A DNA stretch of 64,000 bases from Ktedonobacteria bacterium (GCA_027459785.1 DAIDGU010000022.1:1-64000); one strand, 5' to 3'; shown: positions 25,208 through 34,730, counted from the stretch's first letter. Notes: generated by a model not told the origin, from the letters alone. Translations and numbers: made by a program.

Positions 25208-25310
25208 CGGTTGCTGTCTCCCATGCCATCGTTGCCCCTAGTTATAGCCGAGATCGCATGGAGATTGCAAGTCTATTCTACGCTGTTCGCTCGTCGTTTT
25301 TCGCTCGCGT

Positions 25311-26930
25311 TCATGGCAAGGGGATGTCCAGAATGACCGCGCCATAGCCTGCCAGGTAGGTGCGCGTGAATACATGGCCCTGGACCGCCGCCGCTGCCAG
25401 CGGCACCTGCACCGCTGGGGGCATAGTGGTGGCCGGTGTGCGCGCGTCGAAGCTCCACAGCGTCGCGCTTTTTTGTGTGGCAATGCTGTGGCCAGCGAGC
25501 GTACCAGCGAGGTCCAACGTGATATTATGTGCCACGCCTGCGCCACCGATATCGGTTGCTTTGGCGACCTGCATGTTGGCGACCAACACGCGCAGGGCAT
25601 GCTGGTCGGGCGAAAGCGCCGCCAGCGCGACCAGGCCGGTAGAGGCCGGCACCTGCACCGGCAACAGCAGCGAACCTGGCGGAAACTCGCGCGCTAATTG
25701 CAGGTAGAGCCAGTACGTGCGATAGATTTGCAAGGTGTGGTTATCCATGAGGCCCAGTTGCGCATCACTTTCCATGGGAAACTGACACAGCAACCGAACA
25801 TCTTGCTGGATGGCGGTGATAAACGTGCCAGCAATGAACGCATAGCCGATAGGCGCGGTGCCACGCGGATCAATCGGTAGGCGTGAGTTCTCATTGATAC
25901 CCACTTCATCGACCCAGATCGGGATGGATTGCTGAGGATCGAACTGGGTGAGCCATTGATGGATATGCTGCAAACGGTCGAGAAACCGAGGCCCGTTGAT
26001 CTCGCTCAATACCTGGGCATCCGGTTCGGTTGGTTCGGTACCAGCATAAAAGTGGAACGAGAGAAAAGCGAGCGGCGCGTGTTCATCGGCGATGAACGTA
26101 TAGATATAACTATCATCTGGGTAGGAGTTGAGGGCTAGGCCACCGATAGCGAGCGTCGCATCGACCTGATGCATGGCCGTCACCGTCGTATCATAGAGTA
26201 GGGCATACTGATCGGCGGGCATCCAGACGGGAGCCTGGCGATTGGCCAGGGGAACAGGGATGTCGCCGCTGGATTTCGGCTCATTCCAGATCTCCCAGGT
26301 GTGAATCCACCCATAGTGACCCGAAGCATGAAAATGACCGTTTTCGTCCGTGAAACCGCCTTTATTGTACCAGCCGACGAGGCGAGCCATGTAATCCGCG
26401 AAGAGGGAAAAATTGCTTTCGGGCAAGTGGCCGGTGTTGTCATACATCCACGGGGGCGCGGTGCGGACATCGAAGAAATACGAGATGTGATGGGCGCGCA
26501 ACTGCGTGAAGATGGCATCGAGCTGGGTGAAATCCCAGTTGCCCTGGGTTGTCTCAGGCAAAAGGCCGGCATCGTCAGCACGAAAGCCGAGATGCACGCG
26601 CACCAGGGGCGGCTGCCACTGCTGCAACAACTGCCACGCCACCTGCGCGCGCGGCGACGTGAGCGGCAAGATATCCGGCGCAGATTGCAGATTCGTACTC
26701 AATTGCAAATTATCAGTGCGTGACGTAGGGCCGAGCGTGATAGCGACCTGGGCCGTGGCCGCGCCGGCCACCGGCGTTGGCATCACCAGCGGAACGCTGG
26801 TGGTGGTATGGGGAGTTGCTTTGGTCAAAAAGGGCGGGATCACGGCTCCCAAGCTGAGCAGCAGGACAGCTAGGATGCACATAAGCAAGGTACGTTTCGT
26901 AGAGATAGTATACTGCTGTGGTGATTTCAT
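25311..26930 (-). CDS. Membrane-anchored clan GH-A glycoside hydrolase (GH39-like)
   Basis: About 539 residues. A signal/anchor helix (LLMCILAVLLLSLGAVIPPFL) precedes an extracytoplasmic TIM-barrel hydrolase. The acid/base region is WEIWNEPK and the probable nucleophile lies in IWVDEVGIN, both on the pattern of clan GH-A families such as GH39 (xylosidases, iduronidases). A beta-sandwich-like region follows. The frame opens at GTG 26945; ATG 26930 is equally supported. The glycan substrate is unknown, and galE lies upstream on the same strand. Confidence 0.8.
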   Translation of the reverse strand: MKSPQQYTISTKRTLLMCILAVLLLSLGAVIPPFLTKATPHTTTSVPLVMPTPVAGAATAQVAITLGPTSRTDNLQLSTNLQSAPDILPLTSPRAQVAWQLLQQWQPPLVRVHLGFRADDAGLLPETTQGNWDFTQLDAIFTQLRAHHISYFFDVRTAPPWMYDNTGHLPESNFSLFADYMARLVGWYNKGGFTDENGHFHASGHYGWIHTWEIWNEPKSSGDIPVPLANRQAPVWMPADQYALLYDTTVTAMHQVDATLAIGGLALNSYPDDSYIYTFIADEHAPLAFLSFHFYAGTEPTEPDAQVLSEINGPRFLDRLQHIHQWLTQFDPQQSIPIWVDEVGINENSRLPIDPRGTAPIGYAFIAGTFITAIQQDVRLLCQFPMESDAQLGLMDNHTLQIYRTYWLYLQLAREFPPGSLLLPVQVPASTGLVALAALSPDQHALRVLVANMQVAKATDIGGAGVAHNITLDLAGTLAGHSIATQKSATLWSFDARTPATTMPPAVQVPLAAAAVQGHVFTRTYLAGYGAVILDIPLP

Positions 26931-27085
26931 GCGTCGCTTTTCCACCCTTACTCATGGTTATTTTAGCTATGCTAGCGCAAACTGCCTACCATTGCAACAA
27001 ATAGCCTTTATCGCAGATTCCCAACAGGAATTATGCTCAAGCGGCCAGGGCGATCAATCTAATGGTCGCCCTGGTGCGGCGCGAA

Positions 27086-28060
27086 TCAGCGCTGGTAGCC
27101 GGCGGGGTGCGCCTGTTGCCAGGCCCAGGCGCTGCCGATGATCGCGTCCAGCCCGGCGTGTTGGGGCTGCCAGCCCAGGTCGCGGCGGATCTTCGCTGCC
27201 GAGGCGACGGTGGCGATCTGGTCGCCGGCCCGTCGCGGCTCAGTGACGATATTGAGCGTGCGACCGGTGACACGCTGCGCCGTCTCCATCACCTCGCGCA
27301 CGGTGAAGCCCTCGCCGTTGCCGACATTATAGATCTGCAAGCCGGCGTCCGTGCGGCCCAGCGCCAGCAGGTGCGCCTGCGCGAGATCCAGCACGTGAAT
27401 GTAGTCGCGCACACAGGTGCCATCTTTCGTCGGATAATCCGTGCCAAACAGATACAAGGGCGCGCCAGTGAGGGCGGCGCGCAGCACGTTAGGGATCAGG
27501 TGAGTTTCGGGAGTATGGGCCTCGCCGTTCATCGCCGTCGCGCCCGCAGCGTTGAAGTAACGCAGCGCCGTCACCGTCAGCCCATGCGCGGGGGCGATCC
27601 AGCGTAGCATGCGCTCGACGATCAGTTTGGATTCGCCATAGGGGTTAGTCGGCGCGGTCACGTCGTCTTCCTGGATCGGCACCCGCTCCGGGTCGCCATA
27701 GAGCGCGGCGGTGGACGAGAAGACGAGGTTCTTCACGCCAGCATCGATCATGGCGCGGATCACTTCCAGGCTGCCGACGACGTTATTCTGGAAGTAGAGT
27801 TCGGGGCGGCTGACGGACTCGCCAACTTCGATGAAAGCCGCCATATGGATGACCGCCTCGATGCTGCGCTCGCGCAACTGTTGCGCCAGCAACGCGCGAT
27901 CCTGCACCATACCGCAGATCAGCTTGGCAGCCGGGTGCACGGCGTCGATATGCCCGCGCGCGAGCGAGTCATACACCGTCGCCTCGTGGCCCGCGCGCAG
28001 CAACTCCTCCACGATCACACTGCCGATATACCCCGCGCCGCCCGTCACCAAAACTCGCAT
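27086..28060 (-). CDS. galE: UDP-glucose 4-epimerase
   Basis: 324 residues of the extended short-chain dehydrogenase family. NAD-binding GGAGYIGS is at residues 7-14; the catalytic block is FSSTAALYG and YGESK with Tyr141 and Lys145; ALRYFNAAGA and YPTKDGTCVRDYIHV are GalE-specific. It interconverts UDP-glucose and UDP-galactose. The GH39-like gene follows on the same strand after about 155 bp. Confidence 0.93.
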   Translation of the reverse strand: MRVLVTGGAGYIGSVIVEELLRAGHEATVYDSLARGHIDAVHPAAKLICGMVQDRALLAQQLRERSIEAVIHMAAFIEVGESVSRPELYFQNNVVGSLEVIRAMIDAGVKNLVFSSTAALYGDPERVPIQEDDVTAPTNPYGESKLIVERMLRWIAPAHGLTVTALRYFNAAGATAMNGEAHTPETHLIPNVLRAALTGAPLYLFGTDYPTKDGTCVRDYIHVLDLAQAHLLALGRTDAGLQIYNVGNGEGFTVREVMETAQRVTGRTLNIVTEPRRAGDQIATVASAAKIRRDLGWQPQHAGLDAIIGSAWAWQQAHPAGYQR

Positions 28061-28089
28061 GCCCTGCTCCTTTATGAGGGGATTTGTAG

Positions 28090-28109
28090 GGCGGACGTGT
28101 CAGTCCGCC
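28090..28109. terminator. Hairpin upstream of galE (family D-like)
   Basis: GGCGGAC-GTGTCA-GTCCGCC is a perfect 7-bp stem with no T-run. It lies just upstream of galE, so as a terminator it could only serve transcripts entering from outside. Confidence 0.4.
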
Positions 28110-28348
28110 GTATTGTGAGCCGTATTTTGCATGGTAGGTACTCGTCATGGCAAACGGGCGCGGATAGCCCATCCCTCCCGTGCCGCTCTATGGTACCATA
28201 TCAAGCATCTGAAAGAAAGCGATCAACGGATGCTCAGAGCGAACATAGGCACAAAAATGTCTCCTAGCCAAGGTTATTACCGGCCAAGCACCATTATTTG
28301 CTCTCGTTCATTTCACCACAAAACTGCTGGTCGGAATACCATGAGCCG

Positions 28349-28531
28349 CTATGGCTTAGGTCGTCTAAAATAGAGGGTATACCCATAACAACCGTATTCA
28401 CCAAAGAGTCCTACAGATTGTATAAGTTCGCATCCTTGTGCAGCTAATTGATTGATCACTGCATCTTGCGCTGCGTCACTAACTTTCCCAAAGCCTGACA
28501 GAGTTACAACCTTGTATTCCCAATGTTGCAT
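28349..28531 (-). CDS. DUF4177-like small protein
   Basis: 60 residues from ATG 28531, after AAAGGA. QHWEYKVVTLSGFGK, then LAAQGCELIQSV and GYTLYFRRPKP, match the pattern of DUF4177 proteins: a short strand WEYKVV, a helix 'LN.LGAQGWELV' and a closing strand. The function of that family is unknown. A lower-GC, mobile-element region starts just to its right. Confidence 0.75.
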   Translation of the reverse strand: MQHWEYKVVTLSGFGKVSDAAQDAVINQLAAQGCELIQSVGLFGEYGCYGYTLYFRRPKP

Positions 28532-28684
28532 CTGCTTGGTTCCTTTCGCATGGTGGTGGGACGAAAAGGACATTGAACCAATCGCCGCTAAGTAAATAAT
28601 CTCAAATTACCAGCAATAGAGCAATAGCTAATGTCGGTCTTTCTTGATCACGCAAATACAATTGTATAATGGCATAAAAGTAAA

Positions 28685-28712
28685 GGCAGTACAGCAATCT
28701 TGCTATACTGCC
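28685..28712. repeat. Hairpin in AT-rich region
   Basis: GGCAGTACAGCAA-TC-TTGCTATACTGCC, a 13-bp stem with one mismatch. It could be a terminator or part of a replication origin of the integrated element. The surrounding 28574-28900 stretch has no convincing complete gene. Confidence 0.45.
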
Positions 28713-28756
28713 ATCCTTTATAACTTGGCTTTAGAGCAATGCATGTGGGAGATTCT

Positions 28757-28894
28757 TTATACGCTCGCTCTACGCACAAGCTCAACGGAATCTTTATGGA
28801 TCTCAAGTACTCGGTTATCACCGGGTTTGTCGCGGGTACTGATTTGCCCCGCTTTGGAAAATACTTGAACTGCTATTCTTACAAGTGAATAGCC
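28757..28894 (-). pseudogene. Possible remnant of a small DNA-binding protein
   Basis: The last roughly 45 codons of this minus-strand frame (YSLVRIAVQVFSKAGQIS then RDKPGDNRVLEIHKDSVELV) have the look of a winged-helix excisionase or MerR-type fragment: short helices, a Gly-turn and a charged wing. Upstream sequence in the frame shows no protein-like pattern. This is a weak call. Confidence 0.25.
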
Positions 28895-28903
28895 AGCGAA
28901 GAA

Positions 28904-29332
28904 GTGAATCAAACGGCACCTAGCGCACAAGCGCCGAGATGGTGGCGAGCTTCGGAAGCACTTCGGCGCTCTGCACGGTATCCACCACAGCACCCAGAGG
29001 GGGATGACATGGGGCGACAGGCGATGCAACGCTACGAGGTCTGCCAGTGTCAGGTGCATCTCGTGGCGAACGGGTCGGCGACCTGGTTTCAAGTGGTGGT
29101 CAATTGGCTGCCGGTGACACTCGTGCAAGTGCGCTGTGAGAATGAGCATGCACGCTGGGTCTGAGTTGGCTGCGCGCATCGGTCGGGGACCAAACGGTAG
29201 ATGCTGCGGCATGTGGTGAGCCAGCATTTCCCCCTGGTGGCAGCGGCATACAAACCAACTTTGCTGCCACGCCGGATTGAGGCTCCTGCGTATCCGCGCA
29301 TCGCGGGGCGTTGGTATGAGCTTCATTGGTAG
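28904..29332 (+). pseudogene. Degenerate ORF of the integrative element
   Basis: One frame stays protein-like across two stops (TGA 29162, TAG 29198). It includes RYEVCQCQVHLVANGSATW, VVVNWLPVTLVQVRCENEH, then after the stops LRHVVSQHFPLVAAAYKPTL and RIAGRWYELHW. Family not recognised. The stops imply decay, unless sequencing errors are responsible. Confidence 0.4.
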
Positions 29333-29418
29333 ATACCATGCATTCATTAGTAGGTAGGGACAGTCGAATTGGCTGTCCCTTTTTCGGGCCAAAAACTGGC
29401 ACAGAGAGGAACATAGAC

Positions 29419-29778
29419 ATGTAACTGAACGGCAAAGTGTTGGCAGGGACAACGACCACCATCACCACCCAAAAAGGGACTGCACTCGACAAGACGCGCT
29501 TGAAGGTGCTGGACATGGGCGAAGAGGTCGCCGGGGATGTGTCGGTGTACTGAATTGACTTCATCGGCGACACGGCGCTCAGTGAGGATGAGTTGGCGGC
29601 GATCAGCAACGAGGAAGTGGTGATTGAGATTCGCCGTATCTCCGCCAGTGGGGCCAATGGCAAGACCTACCTCAATCTGACGGGCGGCGTGGTGTTGCAT
29701 GGTGGCATGCCGGTCCAAGCCAAGCTGCTGAAAGACAAGCGGAAACGTGTTTTAGGAATGATGCGCGGGCAGGGTTAG
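29419..29778 (+). pseudogene. Degenerate small gene upstream of rep
   Basis: ATG 29419 is followed at once by TAA, and a second in-frame stop (TGA) is at 29551, yet the frame reads sensibly throughout: LNGKVLAGTTTTITTQKGT, LKVLDMGEEVAGDVSVY, stop, IDFIGDTALSEDELAAI, EEVVIEIRRISASGANGK, and ends ...MRGQG. Its place just before rep suggests a small plasmid protein, possibly a single-stranded-DNA binding or copy-control factor. That is a guess from location. Confidence 0.45.
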
Positions 29779-29837
29779 CGGCCTTTGCCCGTGCTTGTCT
29801 CTATTCATTTAGGGAGAACGAGACTTGAGTACAGAAG

Positions 29838-30713
29838 ATGGGGGCAGGCGAGGCACTCACCGCTGTGTATGCCTTCCTAGCGGCCATGCTCGGCGAGGGC
29901 TTCACCTTGCAAGTGAGTGAGGTCCACATCTGTGCCGATATCGCCGGGTGGGAATTGTCCCTTGATGACGCGGGGTGCTTCGTCTCGCAAGGGCGCGCCA
30001 AGGCGGCGCGGCTGGCCGATGAGGATGATGGGCAGATTGTCCGTCTGACGGGGCGGCGTTGCTCAGAATATAAGTTCAGCCAGGGGGCGCCGCATAGCTG
30101 CGACATCTACGATAAGACCTTGGAAGTCAAGGCACGGGGCAAGCAGTGGTTCCATGAGATTTGGAAGGCCAACGGCTGGGATGGCGAAAGCAAGGTGACT
30201 CGTGTCGAGTTCCGGTATAAGCGGGAATGCTTGCATGAGATGGGGATTGAATGCCCCTACGACATGCTCGACCGGCTGCCGGACCTGTGGGCCTACTCTA
30301 CTCGAAAATGGCTCCGCCATACCATCCCTGACAATGACAGCAATCAGAGCCGGTGGGACACCTCGCCGGTGTGGGATGTGGTGCAAGGGGCAGCGGGCCA
30401 TGATGACGCGATGCCAGCGGTGCGGCGCAAGAAAGTGGAACTGGATACGGCGCGCTCACAAGCGGGGTTCGTGGGCTACGCCACCTCCTGGGCGATTCGT
30501 GCGGTGTGGCAATTTCAGGGGGCGCTGGCTGATGAGCACGGCATGCCCAAGGGGTTGCCGATGGCTGCGGTGGAAGAGGATGGCGGCGGCTTCCTGGGCT
30601 GGGCCTACGACCAGATGCAAGCCTACCTCAAGGAGCGCAAGGCGGCGACCTTCACGGAACTGATGCGCGTCAAGGGCCAGAAAATCACCAGGCTGCTGGC
30701 GGCGGTGGCATAG
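29838..30713 (+). CDS. Replication initiator (Rep_trans-like), N-terminus probably lost
   Basis: 291 residues resembling rolling-circle initiators of the Rep_trans group: VHICADIAGWEL at the start of the conserved core, CDIYDKTLEVKARG and RVEFRYKRECLHEMG as the two best blocks. The first residues fall inside what is normally the middle of such proteins, the ATG has no well-spaced ribosome site, and the upstream sequence is degenerate, so the 5' end has probably been lost. It would nick plasmid DNA at a double-strand origin. The integrase gene follows 19 bp downstream. Confidence 0.6.
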   Translation: MGAGEALTAVYAFLAAMLGEGFTLQVSEVHICADIAGWELSLDDAGCFVSQGRAKAARLADEDDGQIVRLTGRRCSEYKFSQGAPHSCDIYDKTLEVKARGKQWFHEIWKANGWDGESKVTRVEFRYKRECLHEMGIECPYDMLDRLPDLWAYSTRKWLRHTIPDNDSNQSRWDTSPVWDVVQGAAGHDDAMPAVRRKKVELDTARSQAGFVGYATSWAIRAVWQFQGALADEHGMPKGLPMAAVEEDGGGFLGWAYDQMQAYLKERKAATFTELMRVKGQKITRLLAAVA

Positions 30714-30732
30714 CAAAAGGAGGGAACAAGCG

Positions 30733-31752
30733 ATGCTGATTCGTGAAGCGATGAACGGCCATATGATGGATGCTCAGATTTTGAGCGAGGGCATGTCCAC
30801 ACGCTATCTAGAGTTGAAGAAACAGCGCCTGGGCTATTTCGTAGATTGGTGCGAAAAGAAGGGCGTCACAGAATTGGAAGCTGTGACACCGAACGTCGTT
30901 CGTGGGTTCATCGTTCACTTGCAAAGCCTGAAAGTTGATGAACTCAATCCCAAGAAGCCAACAAAGGATAAGCCACTTTCTCCGCTCACCGTCAAGGGTT
31001 ACATGCTTATCGTGCAAGCGTTCTTTTCTTGGTGTGACCGCGAAGGGCTGCTAGAGGGTCGCACCAATCCAACAAAGAAGGTGCCGCGCGTCAAGGCTCC
31101 CAAGTTTGTCATTCAAACGTTCACACCAGCGCAACTGGCGGAATTGCTTGATGCATGCGACATGGACACGCCTTATGGATATAGGGATTACGCCATGTTG
31201 CTCCTGCTCATGGATACGGGTATCCGCGCTAGCGAACTGTGCGGGCTGCGGCTCGGCGACATTCAGGAAGGCTATATCACCGTCTTCGGCAAAGGTTCAA
31301 AACAGCGTGAAGTTGGTCTCGGTCCGATTGCTGGTCAAGCACTCTGGAAGTATATCAACCAATATCGCAAGGCATTAGGGCCAAAGGCGATAGAAGACCA
31401 TGTATTCATCGGCCAGAACGGTGTACCACTCCTGCGCGGTGGTCTGTATCAGGCTTTGCAACGCCTTGGCGAACGGGCGCATATCGATGGGGTGCGCCTC
31501 AGCCCGCATACCTTCCGTCACACGTTCGCGCGGGCCTGGCTAGAGAATGGTGGGGAGATATTCAAGCTCTCGCGGGTGTTGGGGCATTCAGAGATGCAAA
31601 CAACACAGGTGTACCTGCGCGATTTTCAGAGTCGAGAGGCGCGGGTCGAGCATGCGCAATTCTCGCCGGTCGAGCGGTTGAAGTTGGGCAAGCGGTCCCC
31701 CCCAAAGTGGCGTTCATCAAAGCAAGACAAGGGTGATAGGGATAGCAGATAA
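30733..31752 (+). CDS. Tyrosine recombinase/integrase
   Basis: 339 residues, AAGGAGG just upstream. The N-terminal SAM-like core-binding domain (about 20-120) is followed by a complete catalytic domain: Arg165 (DTGIRASEL), Lys around 187-190 (GKGSKQRE), His259-x-x-Arg262 (HTFRHTF), His285 (VLGHSEM) and the nucleophile Tyr294 (TQVYLRD). It should integrate and excise the element. It lies with its 3' end toward tRNA-His, 155 bp away, the usual arrangement for tRNA-targeting integrases. Confidence 0.93.
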   Translation: MLIREAMNGHMMDAQILSEGMSTRYLELKKQRLGYFVDWCEKKGVTELEAVTPNVVRGFIVHLQSLKVDELNPKKPTKDKPLSPLTVKGYMLIVQAFFSWCDREGLLEGRTNPTKKVPRVKAPKFVIQTFTPAQLAELLDACDMDTPYGYRDYAMLLLLMDTGIRASELCGLRLGDIQEGYITVFGKGSKQREVGLGPIAGQALWKYINQYRKALGPKAIEDHVFIGQNGVPLLRGGLYQALQRLGERAHIDGVRLSPHTFRHTFARAWLENGGEIFKLSRVLGHSEMQTTQVYLRDFQSREARVEHAQFSPVERLKLGKRSPPKWRSSKQDKGDRDSR

Positions 31753-31852
31753 AAATGCGCCAACTGTTCTTGGAATGCCGAATCTGGTGCTGACACACCA
31801 AGCATGACACAGCACCAGATTCATACATTTTGGCCCATTTTCGGCGCATTTT
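31752..31852. repeat. Nested inverted repeats between integrase and tRNA-His (putative attachment site)
   Basis: Outer arms AAAATGCGCC (31752-31761) and GGCGCATTTT (31843-31852); inner arms AATCTGGTGCT (31781-31791) and AGCACCAGATT (31811-31821). The inner 11-mer also occurs inside tRNA-His at 31948-31958, covering the end of the D arm and the 5' side of the anticodon arm. Tyrosine integrases often recombine at tRNA anticodon-arm symmetry, so this is a likely att-related site. Confidence 0.6.
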
Positions 31853-31873
31853 GCGTGGTGGGGGGAAAAGAAG

Positions 31874-31896
31874 AAACCCGCTCGTGGAGCGGGTTT
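31874..31896 (-). terminator. Terminator of tRNA-His
   Basis: AAACCCGCTC-GTG-GAGCGGGTTT, a perfect 10-bp stem. On the minus strand it is followed by CTTCTTTTCC, giving a U-rich tail directly downstream of the tRNA. Confidence 0.75.
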
Positions 31897-31907
31897 GTAG
31901 CAAGGGG

Positions 31908-31981
31908 GGTGACCGACGGGGCTCGAACCCGCGACATCCAGAGCCACAATCTGGTGCTCTGCCTACTGAGCTACGGTCACC
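31908..31981 (-). tRNA. tRNA-His (GUG)
   Basis: On the minus strand the acceptor stem GTGACCG pairs with CGGTCAC. The D arm, anticodon stem CCAGA/TCTGG with anticodon GTG, and T arm GCGGG-TTCGAGC-CCCGT are all intact. An extra 5' G (position 31981) gives the G-1 that marks histidine tRNAs, and the discriminator is C73. CCA is not encoded. Confidence 0.95.
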
Positions 31982-32148
31982 ATATCAGCCTAGGCCACCC
32001 TTGTTGTACCACATCTGCGCGGTGGCGTCAAGGGGGCGCGTTGAGCAGGGAGTGGCAGATATGGGGGCGGGCAAACCTTGATGTTCATTTTGGCAACGAT
32101 TTTGCAAAAGAAAACTCAAGCGTGTGACCAGGAGAGGAGGATTACACT

Positions 32149-32598
32149 ATGGCACAGCACGTCTTGGTCATGAACGACAATCAGGAGATCCTGGATGCGT
32201 TCCAAATGATCCTGGAGGATGAGGGCTATCAGGTCACGATGGCTTCTTATGTCATCAACGATATGCAGGAGATGCGGCATATCCATCCCGATTTAATCAT
32301 CCTTGACTTCATGTTTGATGGCAAAGACACCGGCTGGCAGATGGTGCAACTGCTCAAGATGCACCAACCCACTGCCGATATCCCCGTCATCATCTGCACG
32401 GCGGCGCAGCGCGAGGTGCGTGAGATCGAAAGCTTTCTGCAAGCTAAAGGGATCGCCATCGTCTATAAACCCTTCGACATCCAGGAATTGCTGGATGCGG
32501 TGAAGAAGGCGTTACGCTTCCCCGAAACCATCGCCTCATTACGGGAATTATCGCCGGTTGGTGGTGAAACCTTCGAGCCAGACGGCCATCATTCCTGA
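32149..32598 (+). CDS. Single-domain response regulator
   Basis: 149 residues: one receiver (CheY-like) domain plus a short tail. The phospho-acceptor Asp is in LIILDFMFDG; the acidic pocket residues appear as VMNDNQE instead of the usual DD pair (one Asp, one Asn); the switch Thr is in ICTAA and the conserved Lys in YKPFD. There is no output domain, so it would act by protein contact. GAGAGGAGG precedes the start. No kinase is adjacent. Confidence 0.87.
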   Translation: MAQHVLVMNDNQEILDAFQMILEDEGYQVTMASYVINDMQEMRHIHPDLIILDFMFDGKDTGWQMVQLLKMHQPTADIPVIICTAAQREVREIESFLQAKGIAIVYKPFDIQELLDAVKKALRFPETIASLRELSPVGGETFEPDGHHS

Positions 32599-32618
32599 AA
32601 AAGGCTACTATAAACACC

Positions 32619-32642
32619 AAGGCGGACCGCATGGTCCGCCTT
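32619..32642. terminator. Hairpin after the response-regulator gene
   Basis: AAGGCGGACC-GCAT-GGTCCGCCTT, perfect 10-bp stem between convergent genes; there is only a short T-run. A candidate bidirectional terminator. Confidence 0.5.
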
Positions 32643-32671
32643 CGCGCTATAATGAGCCGATGTGCCGGCCC

Positions 32672-33016
32672 TCAGCCCACCTCGTTTTCGCGCGCGTTCG
32701 CGCTATCCGCCGGCGTGCCGGAACCAACCTTGCCCGTGCCGGGCGAGCCTTTGACCGGCCCTTCCGTGGCATGGCTGCTGGCGACATCGCGCCCGCCCGT
32801 GCTGGTGATGTTGCCGTTGATGCCCGTGTTGGCGAAATCGCTGTTGCCCTGCTGGCCGGGGCGGTTCGGTCCATCGCCGGCGATGCCCTCGTTGCGCGTG
32901 CCGGCATCGCTATCCGCCCCCGGAGCGGTGCGGCCTTCTCCGTCGGCGCTCACACCGTGCATCGCTTGGCGCTGGGTCTCATCGGTTGATTCGTCGTTTT
33001 GGGGTGCTTGTGTCAT
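32672..33016 (-). CDS. Small disordered Gly/Asn/Ser-rich protein
   Basis: 114 residues from ATG 33016, preceded by GAAGGA. The sequence is polar and low in hydrophobics (QGNSDFANTGINGNITSTGG), so disorder is expected. No domain is recognised. Opposite-strand frames are open too, so its coding status rests mainly on the ribosome site. Confidence 0.5.
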   Translation of the reverse strand: MTQAPQNDESTDETQRQAMHGVSADGEGRTAPGADSDAGTRNEGIAGDGPNRPGQQGNSDFANTGINGNITSTGGRDVASSHATEGPVKGSPGTGKVGSGTPADSANARENEVG

Positions 33017-33232
33017 CGCATGTCCTTCTTTCGCGCATGGTCGTGTCATGGCTTCTGGCACACCATGCAGCATCGGTGTCCGCGCGGTTCACCGGCTGAT
33101 CCGCTGCCCGCGCATGTCTCGCGCGCTGATATGCACATGCGATACCCAATACCACAAGCCGTGCGTGATCCACCGCGCTGCTTCCACATTTCCACCCCGC
33201 GTGGGAGAATGAGAGGTGAGGAGGAGTCTGCC

Positions 33233-33913
33233 ATGCGTATCACCAATGTCGCGCCGACTCAGCACGATCCGGAGCGGGTGAGCATCTTCGTGGATGAGCG
33301 CTTTGCTTTCGCCTGCCACGCGCTGGTCTGGCTGGCGAGCGGGCTGCATATCAATGCTGCCATCACACCGGCGGAGTTGGACCAGTTGCGCGCGGCGGAG
33401 GATCGACGGGCGCTGAAGGATCGCGCCTTGGGGCTGCTGGCCAATCGCCCGCGCGGGCGCGCGGAATTGCAGCGCCGGCTGGCACACGGGACGAAGGCGC
33501 ATCCCCCGCCGCCCCCAGATCTGGTGCGCGCCGTGCTGGACGAGCTGGCCCAGGAGGGGCTGGTCGATGACACCGCCTTCGCGGAATATTGGGTGGAGCA
33601 GCGCGACCGCTTTCGCCCCAAGGGATCGCGCGCCTTGCGCGCGGAACTGGCGCAGCAGGGCGTCGCCCGCGCGGATGTCGAAGCCGCCGTCGCGCCGGAC
33701 CGCGACCTGGAGCGCGCCCTCGCCGCCGGTCGCCCGCGCGCCCTGCGCCTGGCTCAGCAGCCGGGCATGGATGCCCGCGCCTTCCGCGACCATCTCGGCC
33801 CCTTTTTGCAGCGGCGCGGCTTCGGCTACAGCATCGCCCGCGAGGCCGTCGCCACGCTCTGGGGCGAGTGCGGCAATCCACCAGACGCCGCGCTGGACGA
33901 AGACGCCCTCTGA
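33233..33913 (+). CDS. recX: Regulatory protein RecX
   Basis: 226 residues, starting at ATG 33233 after GAGGAG. The RecX pattern is visible in three helical repeats: ALKDRALGLLANRPRGRAELQRRL, then VLDELAQEGLVDDTAFAEYWVEQR, then GSRALRAELAQQGVARADVE. A short N-terminal extension (about 55 residues) reads VSIFVDERFAFACHALVWLASGL, as in many longer RecX proteins. RecX modulates RecA filaments. recA is not in the window. Confidence 0.88.
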   Translation: MRITNVAPTQHDPERVSIFVDERFAFACHALVWLASGLHINAAITPAELDQLRAAEDRRALKDRALGLLANRPRGRAELQRRLAHGTKAHPPPPPDLVRAVLDELAQEGLVDDTAFAEYWVEQRDRFRPKGSRALRAELAQQGVARADVEAAVAPDRDLERALAAGRPRALRLAQQPGMDARAFRDHLGPFLQRRGFGYSIAREAVATLWGECGNPPDAALDEDAL

Positions 33914-34040
33914 TCCTGGCCGTTTGACCGGTGCCGGGGATGGGCGGCGACGTGCTATACTACATAGAGTAGAAGCAGAGGAGACTGCGGCTGGCAATCA
34001 TGCCGGCGCTCGTTTCGCTTGTTTGTAAGGAGATGCCAGT

Positions 34041-34724
<684 letters not shown>

Positions 34725-34730
34725 TCCCGT

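Larger units (their letters stand above)
28600..31981. mobile_element. Decaying integrative element beside tRNA-His
   Basis: The region contains, left to right, an AT-rich stretch, remnants with in-frame stops, a plasmid-type replication initiator, a tyrosine recombinase and a palindromic site next to tRNA-His. Composition in 28.6-28.9 kb is clearly lower in GC than the flanks. Rep plus Int at a tRNA is typical of integrating plasmids. The left end is uncertain: I could not find a repeat of the tRNA sequence there. The right end is the palindrome at 31752-31852 or the tRNA itself. Confidence 0.7.

Noticed and set aside
28757-29452. 231-residue minus-strand protein
   Set aside because: Only the last 45 codons look protein-like; the rest is low-complexity antisense of the degenerate plus-strand ORF.
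32558-33212. Plus-strand ORFs over the small Gly/Asn-rich gene
   Set aside because: They lack ribosome sites and family resemblance; the minus-strand gene has a well-placed GAAGGA.
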